A DNA stretch of 64,000 nt from Strongylocentrotus droebachiensis (taxonomy: Eukaryota; Echinodermata; Echinoidea; Camarodonta; Strongylocentrotidae): the NCBI GenBank assembly GCA_035222895.1, contig JAVYIG010001593.1, positions 1 through 64,000 of the forward strand, written 5' to 3'. The translations under genes and the position numbers were made by a program. This document shows, in pieces, positions 24,699 through 36,245 of the stretch. Each line of letters starts with the position of its first letter. Position 1 is the first letter of the stretch. The notes under the pieces are model-generated. The model saw only the letters and a program-made list of their open reading frames with translations, was not told where the DNA came from and searched no databases.

Positions 24699-25051
24699 GT
24701 GAGTAGAACTCGTGTGGGTGTCTTAGTCGCAATTTTAGGTCTAAGAATACGAGGTGTTTTCATGCTAGAAGAATGTCACATATGTCAGAATTCTTCGTCT
24801 TTTAATTTAAGTTGATGCTTCTGTAGGCTATACTTAAAAGTGAGTTGTAAACTTGTAGACTAGTTCTATCTAATTTTAGCGGTAGAAAATTTATTAACTT
24901 ATATTTATAAAAATGTTATCACAATATCAGTCATTTGATGAGTGGTATTTTCCAATCATCCATTGTAGTCTACGAATAAAGTAAATTAAAGTAAAATAAG
25001 TATGCTAATGGCATCAACTTTATGTTGACTTATTTCTTTACTAATTCCCCC

Positions 25052-25715
25052 CATAGCTGAGCTTAGACCAAATTTTTCGTCTCTTTCGTTCGTTAGCCTC
25101 TTATTGGGGTAGGGTCGGCGGCTCTCTCTTTAGAGACCGAAACAGACCATCCCGCGAAGTGTGTAGGATTATGTGGGCAAATCAGTACACCAAACTTGCA
25201 AAACTTATCCCCGAATTACTCCTTTCACAGGATGCATATTTGCTTCATTATATATTGTAAATTAGGTAAAGGCTTAACTACTTCGGTTCCACTTACTAAC
25301 TTGACTGAAATAATCCGTTTAATGGTCCATTTTTTAGGAAATTATGGGTCAAAATCGACATCCATGATAAAAATCTTGCAGCGGGAGTTTAAACTCTCGC
25401 TGCGCATGGATGTCGATTTTGACCCATAATTTCCTAAAAAATGGACCATTAAACGGATTATTTCAGTCAAGTAAGTGGAACCGAAGTAGTTAAGCCTTTA
25501 CCTAATTTACAATATATAATGAAGCAAATATGCATCCTGTGAAAGGAGTAATTCGGGGATAAGTTTTGCAAGTTTGGTGTACTGATTTGCCCACATAACC
25601 CTACACACTTCGCGGGATGGTCTGTTTCGGTCTCTAAAGAGAGAGCCGCCGACCCTACCCCAATAAGAGGCTAACGAACGAAAGAGACGAAAAATTCGGT
25701 CTAAGCTGAGCTATG
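25052..25715. mobile_element. Near-perfect 664-bp palindrome (foldback element) in the probable CRLS1 first intron
   Basis: The left arm starts CATAGCTGAGCTTAGACC and the right arm ends GGTCTAAGCTGAGCTATG. The arms, each about 330 bp, match almost base for base through the words CGTTAGCCTCTTATTGGGG, CCCGCGAAGTGTGTAGG and AATCGACATCCATG. The symmetry runs to the centre near 25391 at GAGTTTAAACTC, where only a few bases are unpaired. No transposase is encoded. A diverged relict of the same arm lies at 11943-12036, which shows it is a dispersed family. Transcribed CRLS1 pre-mRNA would form a hairpin of over 300 bp here. Confidence 0.85.
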
Positions 25716-26040
25716 CATAAGACAACCAAATCTTCCTTAGCCGACCCTGCCTTAGGTAAAACTGTACATTTTATTAGTAGATTTCATTACTTTTCGTATT
25801 CCATTAGCCATTGAAAATTGGTATATTTTGTAGTTTATGTTCCATAACTTGAATGTAAAAGTAAAATCCTACCATAATAAGTAATAAATGGTTTTTTTAA
25901 ATCAATCTTCCGGTAGTAAGCCAGGACCATAAAAGTCCATAGCTCTTAAATAAGTTGTTGGAAAGTTTTTAACAGTTTTATTGTCATTGTCAACTCACTA
26001 ATCCAATGTTGATTGAGCGATTTTGAGATTTCCAATTGTA

Positions 26041-26055
26041 TTCCCCCCCCCCCCC
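26041..26055. repeat. C homopolymer run
   Basis: A run of about 14 C, with another of similar length near 26203. Both lie in the region before the first CRLS1 coding exon. Confidence 0.8.
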
Positions 26056-26264
26056 CTGTGAGTTGTTAGATTTGTTTTCAATTTCTTGTTTAGTCTATCT
26101 GTTTCTGAGTTTTCTCTTTAAAAGTTTTATGTTACACACATGTAATACTTATAGGTATATACTATAGACTATTGATAATTTTTTCTTTCCTTACTCTTCC
26201 ACCCCCCCCCCCCTACCTCTCTCTCTTTCTCTTTCTCCATCCTTTTTCTACAGATGGAAAAATC

Positions 26265-29200
26265 ATGTCTCTTATAAGACTGGTGTCAGCAACTCGATTA
26301 CCACTGCATCGAATCACTCCCTCCTGGACTGCAGTGACTGACTGGGATCAACTTCAAAGACATAATTACCAGTCAATCAGACCATGTCTGTGTTCCTACT
26401 CCAACTCATCCCATCCTACCAATGATAAGCCCAAAACAAGGTGTCGGAGAAGTAGGCAGCGAGAAGAAGCATTTCAAGTGAAGCTTGGCTATGCGTTACT
26501 CAAGCAGGGCGGGGTAAACCTGCTGGGACGGGCCAAGAAGGGGGCCGAGAAGGGGGCCAATGAATTTGAAGAGACAAAGAAGAAAGTTCAAGAGCAGGTG
26601 GAAAAGAGCAAGATCAAAGTCAAGGAACTAGTAAGTGCTTTTTTTTCTTCTTCACACAAAAAGTTCTTTCTGATGTATATATCTCTGTGGTTGAAAGAAA
26701 ATATCTCTGTGCTCCAAATATTTTTCTGAAAATTAATTCTCCCTTCCCCTCCAGAATAAATGTTCCTGCTTTGGTCAAATAGTTATTCCAATCCACTGGT
26801 TCCCCTCTACATCATCATTTGATACTGAAAACTGTATCAACGTATACTGCACGTAGCCACCCTTTTTATTTTGTATTACCAGGGAGTAGCCTTGGGGAAT
26901 AACGCTGTCGAAAACATGTGATAAATGTCCTTGCTGTTAATGTGTACACATAAGTATGTATGAATCGCATAACCTATTTATATATTTGTATACATTTAAG
27001 TTATATATATATTTTTCTTTTTGGACATTTTCAGAGAGAGAACATTTTCACCATCCCAAACTTGCTGACGACTATGCGACTAGCTCTATCTCCTTACATT
27101 GGTTACCTAGTGGTCAATGAACAGTATCTGCTTGGATCATCTTTATTTGTCTTAGCTGGTGTATCAGATTTGGTAATTGGGCAAAAATACATTTGTAGTA
27201 CCTCCTTTAACAAAAAAGTGTCACTTATTAATTCATTTAATAATCAGAAAAAGAGACAAATTTAATCCATGCAAGTTGCGCAATCGCTACAGTATTCTTT
27301 TGTGTGTTAAAGTTTAATGATTTTGTTAATGCTCTAAAAGTGATGGCATATTGTACTTTAGAAGTATTCATACGTTTCGTTATATATTATGACTTAATGA
27401 AAATTGTGAAATGTGCATGTTTCTGTCATTGTATAGGTATTACTGGCGTAGTAGAACATAAATGACATAAATTAAGTCTCTAATCAAATTTCATTTATTT
27501 CTGTTGCAGTAACCAGGTTTCTTAAATTCAAATTCATATTGTTCTCTGTTTATTCGACAGCTGGATGGATGGATAGCGAGGAATTTTGCAAACCAGCAAT
27601 CTGTATTGGGTTCAATCATAGATCCTCTGGCTGATAAATGTCTCATCAGTATTCTCACCATTTCCTTGACCTACAGTGACCTTATTCCATGTAAGTCCAG
27701 TCTTGTGAGCTTGTGGTGATTTTGATGGCATATATAGTGCAAATTAACTGTATGAAGCCTTCATTATTTGAGCTAAGAGCTTAATTTAACTAAATAACAG
27801 TTAAACAGTAATCTTACTCCACGTAAGTAGAGACTGGTTAAACAGCAATTTCCAGATTTTGTGTGGTGTGATTATCAATGTCATTGCATTGACAGCTTGT
27901 TAAAGATTAGTGTTTGATTTATTGTTACAGGTTGAAATGTTGTGTGTTTCGTCTTTCTTTGCATTTTTTATATCCTTCTTAATGTGGCTTTTTTTTGCCT
28001 TGCCTTAGAATTACTCTTAGAGCAGCTACGTTTACTTCCATACCTTTTGTTTATATGTTTTCTATATCATCGTTCTTGTCACAGCTTACTCTCAATCTCA
28101 AAATATACTTTGTATACATAACATTAAAATGATCATCAAAGCAATATCTTTCATAACATACTCGTAAATGCATCAAAGTGAAATTTGTACCTCTACATAT
28201 GTCTGTCTCTCTATCTCTCTCTCTAGTGCCCCTGACAGCTCTCATCATTCTGAGGGATGTTGGTCTCATGTCTGCTGCATTCTACCTACGCTATCAGTCC
28301 TTGCCTCAACCAATCACATTAAGAAGATATTTTGATGTCACTCATGCTACTGTACAGATGAAGCCAACCTTTATTAGTAAGGTAAGTAACGTTGGCTGAT
28401 GTTACGTTTTGGGGCAGGTCTTAGATAATTACCAATTTCAATGAATCAAATCCAAGTTATCCAGTAAACCTATATTTTAACTGTTGAAATTTACGTTTGA
28501 CCTCTATCAGTGAATCATGTGTTACGACTCTGATACGCATTTCAATGCAGCTAATGTTGTTCATTTTTATTGAAGTAGAAATATGATTGAAAATAATATC
28601 GCTAGTGATATTCGTTTGTCTCGCAATGTGGTCAATAAGGAATCTAAAAGATCACGACGTTTCGTATGCTACTGCGATACTTCGTCAGGTGATAAAAACT
28701 ATTGTAAGCAAGGGTCTTTTATACTTTACGGGAGGACCGTCGGAGCGGTCTATAATTCGATCGATAATTGGAACAATAACGCCCAATGCCTATTGGTCGA
28801 CGCACACGGTGATCGACCAATCACCAAGGCCGCTGGTTCGGCCGCTGGTTCGGCTGATGCACCAGGCCTATTGGCCGACGCATACGGTACTCAACCAATC
28901 AACGGGCCGCTGGCTCAGGCCGTCTGCTGAATGGAATCGACCGTTGTTGGCTGGCAGGACGGCGAGTGTCATGGCGGCGTATCGTCCGCATCCAAAATTT
29001 GGGGATATCGATCCCGTTGTCTCTGTTGAAATTATTAGGATTGAGACGGATATTGATAGCTTCTTTTACCCTCCGTGTATACCAATGCCGTTCCTGGGAA
29101 AGGCACTGAACCCCGTCCCAGTCTGGTTGATGCTGGTTATCCCAAGCATGTTCGGCTACGGCTGAATTGTCAGTATAAAAGACCCTTGCTTACAATAGTT

Positions 29201-30782
29201 TTTATCACCTGACGAAGTATCGCAGTAGCATACGAAACGTCGTGATCTTTTAGATTCCTTATTGACCACATTGCGAGACAAACGAATATCACTAGCGATA
29301 TTATTTTCGATGCTATTTCCGCAATGAGTAATATATTTAGCATTAGAAATATGATATTTCATATATTTGATATTTTCTGATTGTCTTTATCTCATTCATT
29401 TACCGGTAACATTTACTTAGTAAGTATTCTCAATAGCGTCTTCATTATTTATTCAAGTACTAAGTCTTGATTGCCTGTTTGTCTTTTTCATCATCTGTTT
29501 CTATTGTCTTCTTTCAAATCTCATACTAAACGACGACAGCAATTTGTATATTTGTACCTGGTTACACAATGTGTCAGAGTCGGTATGGGAATTGATCCAA
29601 TGAAATCGTGTATATGAATAAGCAGTGTATAATATTCTTGAACTGAAGTTTAGTGTATTCTCTTTCTTTCTAATCTTTGTGTTGTAGGTGAATACTGCAG
29701 TTCAGTTATCTCTTGTTGGATTCACCCTCATTGCTCCAGTCTTCAGCTTCACAGATCATCCATTCCTACATGGATTGTGGTAAGTGTTACTTTTAGGGAA
29801 ATTTGAATTATATCAATACCGGTAGTCAAGCTTAATTAATGTTTTCTTCAGAGGTAATATATTTATATGAAGAAAGGTGTTCATAAGTATTAATATAAGT
29901 ATTACTCACTTATAACTCACTTGATCAAGGATTCTTCAATCTTAGACTGTTGGCCTTGTCCTTAAAATTCTGTGGGTTATCATATTCTGCTGGTATTCTT
30001 TGAAATTCATACATTTGGTCATTCTGTCTGTTTCTAGATATAAATTTTGAATGATTGCCGTACTAATTAGCAGATTGCTCACCTCTGTAGCTGTAAAATG
30101 CAACTACTATGATTTTTTTTAATACTAAATCAAGGATGTACCGGTACTACTTTTTATCATTCCTATCAGGTTGTCCTTTTGATATAATTAACCAATCAAG
30201 ATGTTCAGCAAATGTTATTGAGGGGCATTTAAAGGATCCTTTCCTAATGGTTCTGTTTACCTGTAAAAACATATAATGCATTTAACTAATTGGGCTGAAC
30301 CGCAAAATATCCTACCGTGCTTCAGTACAATGTATTATGGTTAGGTATAGGGAAAGGTTTTGGTGAGGTTCAGGATTAGGGTCAAGGTCAGAGTCAGGGT
30401 CAGTGTCAGACCCTAAGGTCAGTGGTAAGGTGACCTCTGTGGTAGGATACTCTGCAACTGTTCCCCCAAATTTTAGTCAGCCATGGTGTTAGGATTGGGA
30501 ACTATTCCTTTTTGTCATAAACATTATCAGAGCCCTCAAGGACAGCAGTTTTTTTTAAACTGAAGAGACAACCCTGTTTGAATAAAACAAAAAATATAAA
30601 TAAATGATTAAATAAATAACTTAATACAATTAATTTAGAGTTTGTGATGTAACTGAACATGGTATTATGATGTGTATTTAATCTTTGTCCCCAGGTATGT
30701 GACAGCATCTACTACGGTATTATCTGGTCTTAGTTATTGCTTCTCACGTGATGTCTTCAAATACTTGAACAGGAATAGATGA
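26265..30782 (+). CDS. CRLS1: CRLS1, cardiolipin synthase (CDP-alcohol phosphatidyltransferase), 6 coding exons
   Basis: Exons are 26265-26630, 27035-27172, 27561-27690, 28227-28381, 29688-29779 and 30695-30782, all GT-AG with matching phases, giving 322 residues (human 301). The CDP-alcohol phosphatidyltransferase signature D-x2-D-G-x2-A-R-x9-G-x3-D-x3-D is complete: D167, D170, G171, A174, R175, G185, D189, D193, split by the exon 2/3 junction. Other family blocks are [33 protein letters not shown] and [17 protein letters not shown]. The N-terminus is rich in Arg with few acids (mitochondrial import), followed by a Lys/Glu-rich stretch. The enzyme joins CDP-diacylglycerol and phosphatidylglycerol to make cardiolipin at the inner mitochondrial membrane. 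Several hydrophobic segments follow the active site. Intron 4 holds a Penelope-like remnant. Confidence 0.97.
28651..28693 (-). ncRNA. Minimal type I hammerhead ribozyme motif (left arm)
   Basis: On the minus strand the order is AUCAC (stem I), CUGACGA (core), a stem-loop closed by GUAU and AUAC, GAAA (core), CGUC (the cleavage triplet GUC), then GUGAU, which pairs with AUCAC. The core bases CUGANGA, GAA and the GUC site are all present. Helix III is only the palindrome ACGU, which cannot fold on itself but could pair between two RNA copies, as described for minimal hammerheads of Penelope-like elements. One extra A before stem II leaves a bulge or an A-C mismatch. It lies on the same strand as the element's coding tail. 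Confidence 0.65.
28899..29171 (-). pseudogene. C-terminal tail of a Penelope-like polyprotein (end of the endonuclease region)
   Basis: The minus strand reads [19 protein letters not shown], then [32 protein letters not shown] and a basic tail to a stop at 28899-28901. The pattern A-E-H-A, D-W, W-x-x-R-x-x-x-E-A and N-R-D-x-G is the end of the GIY-YIG endonuclease region of Penelope-like retroelements. Reverse-transcriptase and catalytic GIY-YIG parts are missing; the frame is cut at 29171 where the inverted arm begins. It is on the opposite strand to CRLS1. Confidence 0.8.
29204..29246 (+). ncRNA. Minimal type I hammerhead ribozyme motif (right arm)
   Basis: This is the same 43 bases as the left-arm motif, here on the plus strand, so it would be present in the CRLS1 pre-mRNA. 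The order is AUCAC, CUGACGA, a stem II closed by GUAU/AUAC with inner GC/GC pairs and an AGUA loop, then GAAA, CGUC, GUGAU. The predicted cut follows C at 29241. The same caveats apply: helix III is minimal and stem II has one unpaired A. Confidence 0.65.
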
Positions 30783-33700
30783 TGGAACATATGTTTGCGC
30801 TCTACACACCTTGGATTAAAGAAAACAGAGACAGAGAGAAAGAAGGCAATATTTGGCTTTACAGTACTCAGTTACTCACTTTCGGAGCAGAATCAATATT
30901 AATCAAACCAGTATGGAGACCTCATCGCATGTAAGCAGATGTTTGTATTCGTGAACGCTTCAGAAGTTTTTTTGAGATGATAGCCATAATACTTTCCCTG
31001 TTATGAATAGAAGACCAAACCAGCTCAATGCCTAATATCTGGTATATAAAGCAGCTGTGCAAGTCTCCATAATTCAAAGGAAGATTGTTCAAGAGAAATA
31101 AACTAGTAAATATTATTTGCGAATTGCAATGTCTGAGAATCTTTGTCAGTCAGTGGGTCATTCACATTGTACAGTAATATTAGAGATGTGACCTCTTGCT
31201 GATTTAGTGGCATCAAGCAAATGTAAAAACTATATGCATATTCTCTTTTTACTTGGCTTGATTTTGAAGTATGTCCAATCTTACATTTCACTCAGAAATA
31301 ATGCACTCAAGACAAATAATTTCTCCATTGAAAATTTGCCAATTATTTTACAAGAATTGCTGACTGTTTACATAATTGTGACTGTACATCTTAGGGGTCA
31401 ATTAACATAATGCAATAGTTCAAGTGAATTTCCTCATGATAGAGTGTAATCTATCCGTTTTGCACTTAAATCTGTGAGTTGGTTGTTTTCTGAACGCTTT
31501 TCTCATTTGCTATCACATGTGATCAGTATAATATTTTGTTATAATTGTTCTTTTGTATTTTTTTCTAATCATTAATATGACTGCAAATAGGTGGTTAATT
31601 TATTACATTATTTAAAGAGAAGGTTGAGTTCTGGGAAGTGCTGAAAAATAATTTGTGAGCATTACTCATTCTTATTATGCAAGTGTGGAAGAACATCAGT
31701 TAAGACATGTTCCCTGAAAAGCATGGCTCTTCAAATGCCTTCATATTCTAAATATGCATGTAACATCGTAAAAATCGGGGGCCCGGCTTTTTACGCCACG
31801 TGTTCGTGTAGTCCCATATACATCTTTCTGTGCAAGTGTTTGTAACTTTACCAAGACTTGGCCAAATTTCTTATCATTTTGATGATTCCAGAACCTTGCA
31901 ATACACACATTCTTATATGCTAGATGATCAACCTTTTCTGGTCGGTTCCACACCGTTTCTTTCACAATGCAATCGCATGACCAGAACTCAACTTCATCTT
32001 TAAAATGTATCCTTATTTTTCATCCATTATAATTTTAAATACAAGACGCCCTACTCTTTGAAATGGTTTTCTATTCCCTGCCATATATAATATTACTTAT
32101 CATTCATCTTTATTAAAAATGAAATAATAAATTAGTAGTAATTTGCAGTCTTCGATAGTAAGATAATTAAAGACGTTATTGTTTGAAGTGTAGTTTTGTA
32201 ATATTCTTACAAGCCAAAAGATAGAAAATACGATAATATCCTCTATCAAGATATAGTTTGAATGGTTAACAAGAACCAAAATAAGGACCAATAACAATCT
32301 TTAAACATTATACATGTATATAAAGTACTTGACAGTTACTGCTTTGTAAACTAAGCTTGTAAGCTTTTTCTATACCATTGTCTGACCTTGTACAGACTTG
32401 CTACTAGTGTTGATAACACTATGCATTTTTATTGAAATGGGATATGAGTAGATATTTGGTGATTATTAAGGGGTTATTTAGTCAAGTATGAAGGCTTGTT
32501 TCAAGGTAATCCCATGTATTTGCTGAATTGTGGGTCAGAGTTTGTTGGATCTCATGACCAGTTCAAGCAGAATGAAAAGATAGAATTACATTTTATTTTT
32601 GTAGGGAAGCCATTAAATAAATTTCCATACCAAAATACCCATTGAAAATCAACTTAATCAAGACACTCTTGTTATAGGTTTGGAGTCACCTACTTGTAAT
32701 ATGATACAAGTTTGCTCGCTATAATGGAGGGCCCATGTATAAAAGCTTAAAGTACTTTTTTTTTTAAATAATTTAGCTAAAATCTCTGATTTTCATGTGA
32801 AAAGGTAAGCTTTGTTTCTTTGTTTATTTTAGTGCCAACATTGTGTATACAAGTAATGCATGATTTTCTTTTTAAAATCATTTTAATAATTTTCAGATTC
32901 ATTTTTAAATGTACAAGTAACTTTTATTATGTTAGCTTTCTTTTAAAAAGCTAAGAGCTTCATTGTATATGTTCCTTACCTAATAAAGGAAAGGAAGAGA
33001 TGGGAGACACAGAGAGGGTACTAAATGAATGAGGTATCATTTAAAATATTCAGTATGTCTCCATTTTTGCAATTACATGTATGTCTATTTTATATATTTT
33101 TGATGATGATGATTATGAACAAAATCTATGAATAAATGCCACACAAATGTGTATTATAAAATGTTCAAATGCCTTTGATGTAGTGTGTCTGTACAGATTG
33201 TATGCATGGCAATGTAGAGAATGTGAATGCATGAATGTGTGTACAGGGTATGGTCATTCATTCTTTCATTCAAGGTAAAATTTCTGTTTTTCAGATCATT
33301 TGATTATTATTTATAAGGCAGTAGGCTTACACATAACCAAAAATCTGGGCTAGTCTAGGCAACAAAATTGTGTTTGACTGAGTCTGTAACTGTCAAGACT
33401 AGCAATCTCAATGCCCCCCTTCCAATCCTGCCCTTTTCAATTCTCACTAATTCAATTCAGTGTTTTTATTTGTCTAATGTACGTTCAACATGGATATTTG
33501 TTTCGCTCACATGTAAAACAAAAAAAAGGCTTAGACATCGTTTACAACGAAAAACTAGGATACAAAACATGGATACATTTTGGTAAAGACAAAGTAATAA
33601 TTATACATAATATTGATTTTCGTATGGGTATGGCTTGTGTCGTTTCCTTAACTTACATGTACATAATTTTGCTGTCTTCATGCATATACATAAAATAAAT

Positions 33701-33923
33701 TGTTTACCACCTAACACAGAAAATTCAGCTTTTAAACTGAATTTTTAAAAAATCGGAATATATCTGATAAATGAGAAAATAAAAATACTAAATTATATTG
33801 GCAAATGATAACCGTGTTAATGATATTGAACGACTCTCAAATCATTTTCTTAAAAGACCTTTCTACTTTCTTTCCATCATATTAAGAATAGATAGACGAA
33901 GTAGTTACTAATTTCAATATATA
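30783..33923. other. CRLS1 3' UTR and downstream AT-rich non-coding DNA
   Basis: CRLS1 ends at 30782. The first good poly(A) signal is at 31097. Beyond that I see no coding exon; open frames of 60-95 codons (for example 33411-33698) have no family and no exon borders. Further plus-strand AATAAA words near 32616 and 33131 leave room for a longer 3' UTR. Confidence 0.5.
31097..31102 (+). terminator. Candidate poly(A) signal of CRLS1
   Basis: AATAAA lies 315 bases after the CRLS1 stop, followed by a T/G-containing stretch near 31125-31160. Confidence 0.5.
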
Positions 33924-34803
33924 CAGTGCGTCCCAGAAAAAACGAAACCGAGAAGTATCGATGTTTTATCATAACTTAATCACAACCATAATTAATGAAT
34001 GATACATATTTGGAAAGCTTAGAGTCTCTTCTTTCAGTTGATGCTACTTCGATGATGCATATTTCACGCATGATTGATTAAAAGCAATTTGAAGGAAGGA
34101 AACCAAAAAGACATTTGGCGGGCGGTATCTGAATTTCGAAGAAAAATTCACATTTCTAAAAAGTTGAGCTTCTGCCCTTTCATATGACACCTCAATCAGG
34201 AAAAATGAGCGAGGAATAACAAAGTTCTGTTTGTTCAAAGTAGCCCTTACATTTTCATAATTTTAACAAACGAATTCGTTTTCACTGGGTGCCTGCCGTA
34301 GCAAAAAGCAGATTTGACAAAAGACTTAACTCCGTTTCGTTGACAATCAGCCATGCATGAAGACTCTCGTCTACGGCTGATTGTCAACGAAACGGAGTTA
34401 AGTCTTTTGTTAATTTCGTTTATTGATACGGCAGGCAGCCAGTGAAAACGAATTCGTTTAATAAAATTATGGAAATGCAAGCACTACTTTAAACAAACAG
34501 AACTTTGTCATTCCTCGCTCATTTTTCCTGATTGAGGTGTGATATGAAAGGGCAGAAACTCAACTTTCTAGAAATGTGAGTTTTTCTTCGAAATTCAGAT
34601 ACCGCCCGCCAAATGTATTTTTGGTTTCCTTCCTTCAAATTGCTTTTAATCACTCATGCGTAAAATATGCATCATCGGAGTAGCATCACATGAAAGAGGA
34701 GACTCTAAGCTTTCCAAATATGTATCATTCATTAATTATAGTTGTGATTAAGTTATGATAGAACATCGATACTTCTCGGTTTCGTTTTTTCTGGGACGCA
34801 CTG
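33924..34803. mobile_element. 880-bp Tc1/mariner-type foldback element with TA target duplication
   Basis: It begins CAGTGCGTCCCAGAAAAAAC and ends with the exact reverse complement. The two arms of over 400 bp match throughout, through TCATAACTTAATCACAACC, the word GGCGGGCGGTATCTGAATTT and the centre words GACTTAACTCCGTTTCG and TTGACAATCAGCC. The dinucleotide TA flanks both ends (33922-33923 and 34804-34805), the target site of Tc1/mariner elements. No transposase is present; the element is all arms. A 661-bp relative lies at 54213-54873. Confidence 0.85.
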
Positions 34804-35130
34804 TACAATGTGAGTCCAAAAAAAGTTTACACCTAGAAAATTGCTAATTATTTAAAAAATCATCTATGGACAGTAAATTATTATATATCTTACGAAAGAG
34901 CGTTTCATCCCGAATCATTTAGTATCATTGTGAGTGGTATGTTTTCACGCTTGGATGAACACGAGGCATTGTTTGCGAGAGTACAGAAATCGACTTGCGC
35001 CAAAGTTGGTTATGTGATGTTTGAATAAAACAATTGGGATTAGGGTATAATTCGGTTTTTGCAGATCCAAATAACATCCCTAACAAAATTAATCATGCCA
35101 CAAATATCGAATATCAAATATCAACAAACA

Positions 35131-35160
35131 TTTGTGCGCGCGTGTGTGTGTGTGTGTGTG
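35131..35160. repeat. (GT)n microsatellite with GC start
   Basis: An alternating purine-pyrimidine run, GCGCGCG followed by GT repeats. Such runs can adopt Z-DNA. Confidence 0.9.
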
Positions 35161-36245
35161 ACTTTGCTTCTACAAACAGCATATATGCAATGCATTTCAT
35201 TTGATACATTCACTTCATAATTCTCTCACTCCGCTAATCCCAACATAATACATACTGTAGACATCACTTTGGCGATTTTTGCACTCTCGCGAACAATTCC
35301 TCATGTTTATCCAAGCGTGAACACATACAGTGGCGGATCCAGGGGGGGGGGGCAAAGGGCGCACTCCCCCCCCCCACCCAACTGAGCGAATTTGCGGCCG
35401 GCGCGATTTTTTCAAATATTCGGGAGCAAAAAAAAAAGTGCTCTCACACAAAAAATGGAAATGAAAAAGAGGAAGAGTGAAAAGAAGGGGAAATAGATCA
35501 TTTGCGGTTAATCCCGCCAACAACGTGAGGAGAAGGGTGGGGGCCGAAAGGACCTTGCCTCCCCCAGCAAGCCTAAAAGAGAGTGAAGAAAGGGAAGGGA
35601 AAGGGAAAGAGGAGAGAAAGGGAAAGAAAAAAAGAGAAAGAAAAAAGGTAGGGGAGATCAGTTGCCAACAAAGTGTAAATCAGGGGGTGGTGGGGGGGGG
35701 GGGGGGCACTGGCGTACTGATCGGGGAGGGAGCTCGGGGGAAATTAAATTGAAACGTGGTTTTTTTTCTAATTCCATAACGGTGGTTTACACATAATGCT
35801 GAAATGACATAATTTTCCGAGTTTTTTTAGTAAATTATACTTTTTTATGCGTTTGTTGTAAAATGACAAATTCCTAAATTTACAACCAGGCAAGAAATAT
35901 GCTTCTTGAGATGCCTAGATGTCAGGGCCCGCGGAAGGGCGGGGATAGGGAGCCTCCAGCTCCCCCCTCCCCCCCCCCCCCCCTCCCCGCCCACCCCTAT
36001 TTTTTTGGAAAAAGTACATTAAAGAGAAATAGAAAGAAAGAGAAAGAAAGAGAGCAAGAAAGAAAGAATAGTTAACTGCCAGTGTCACAACAAAAAAGGT
36101 ATCAAAAAATGCTCATCTGACCGTAATTTATTGCCTTAAACCCCTGAGTTTCCGGGGGCGGACAAGGTATCAAAATATGTTCATCTGATCGCAGGCGCGT
36201 AGCCATGGGGGCGGTGGGGGCGCCCCCCCCGAACAAAACAAAAAA

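Larger units (their letters stand above)
28578..29319 (-). mobile_element. Penelope-like element remnant with inverted flanking arms, in CRLS1 intron 4
   Basis: Two arms of 148 bp, 28578-28725 and 29172-29319, are near-perfect inverted copies (both hold ATCGCTAGTGATATTCG, TTGTAAGCAAGGGTC and TTTTATACT). Between them the minus strand encodes the last 90 codons of a Penelope-type protein. Downstream of that stop the element runs into the left arm. This fits a 5'-truncated Penelope copy with its terminal repeat behind it and a second terminal repeat in opposite orientation. Both arms carry a hammerhead-ribozyme motif, a feature known from Penelope-like elements. Two direct repeats of about 50 bp (near 28796 and 28870) lie between the stop and the left arm. 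The exact outer ends are uncertain. Confidence 0.8.

Noticed and set aside
28587..29165. 192-codon plus-strand open frame in CRLS1 intron 4
   Set aside because: It is the antisense shadow of the Penelope-like coding tail and arm; the minus strand carries the recognisable protein motifs.
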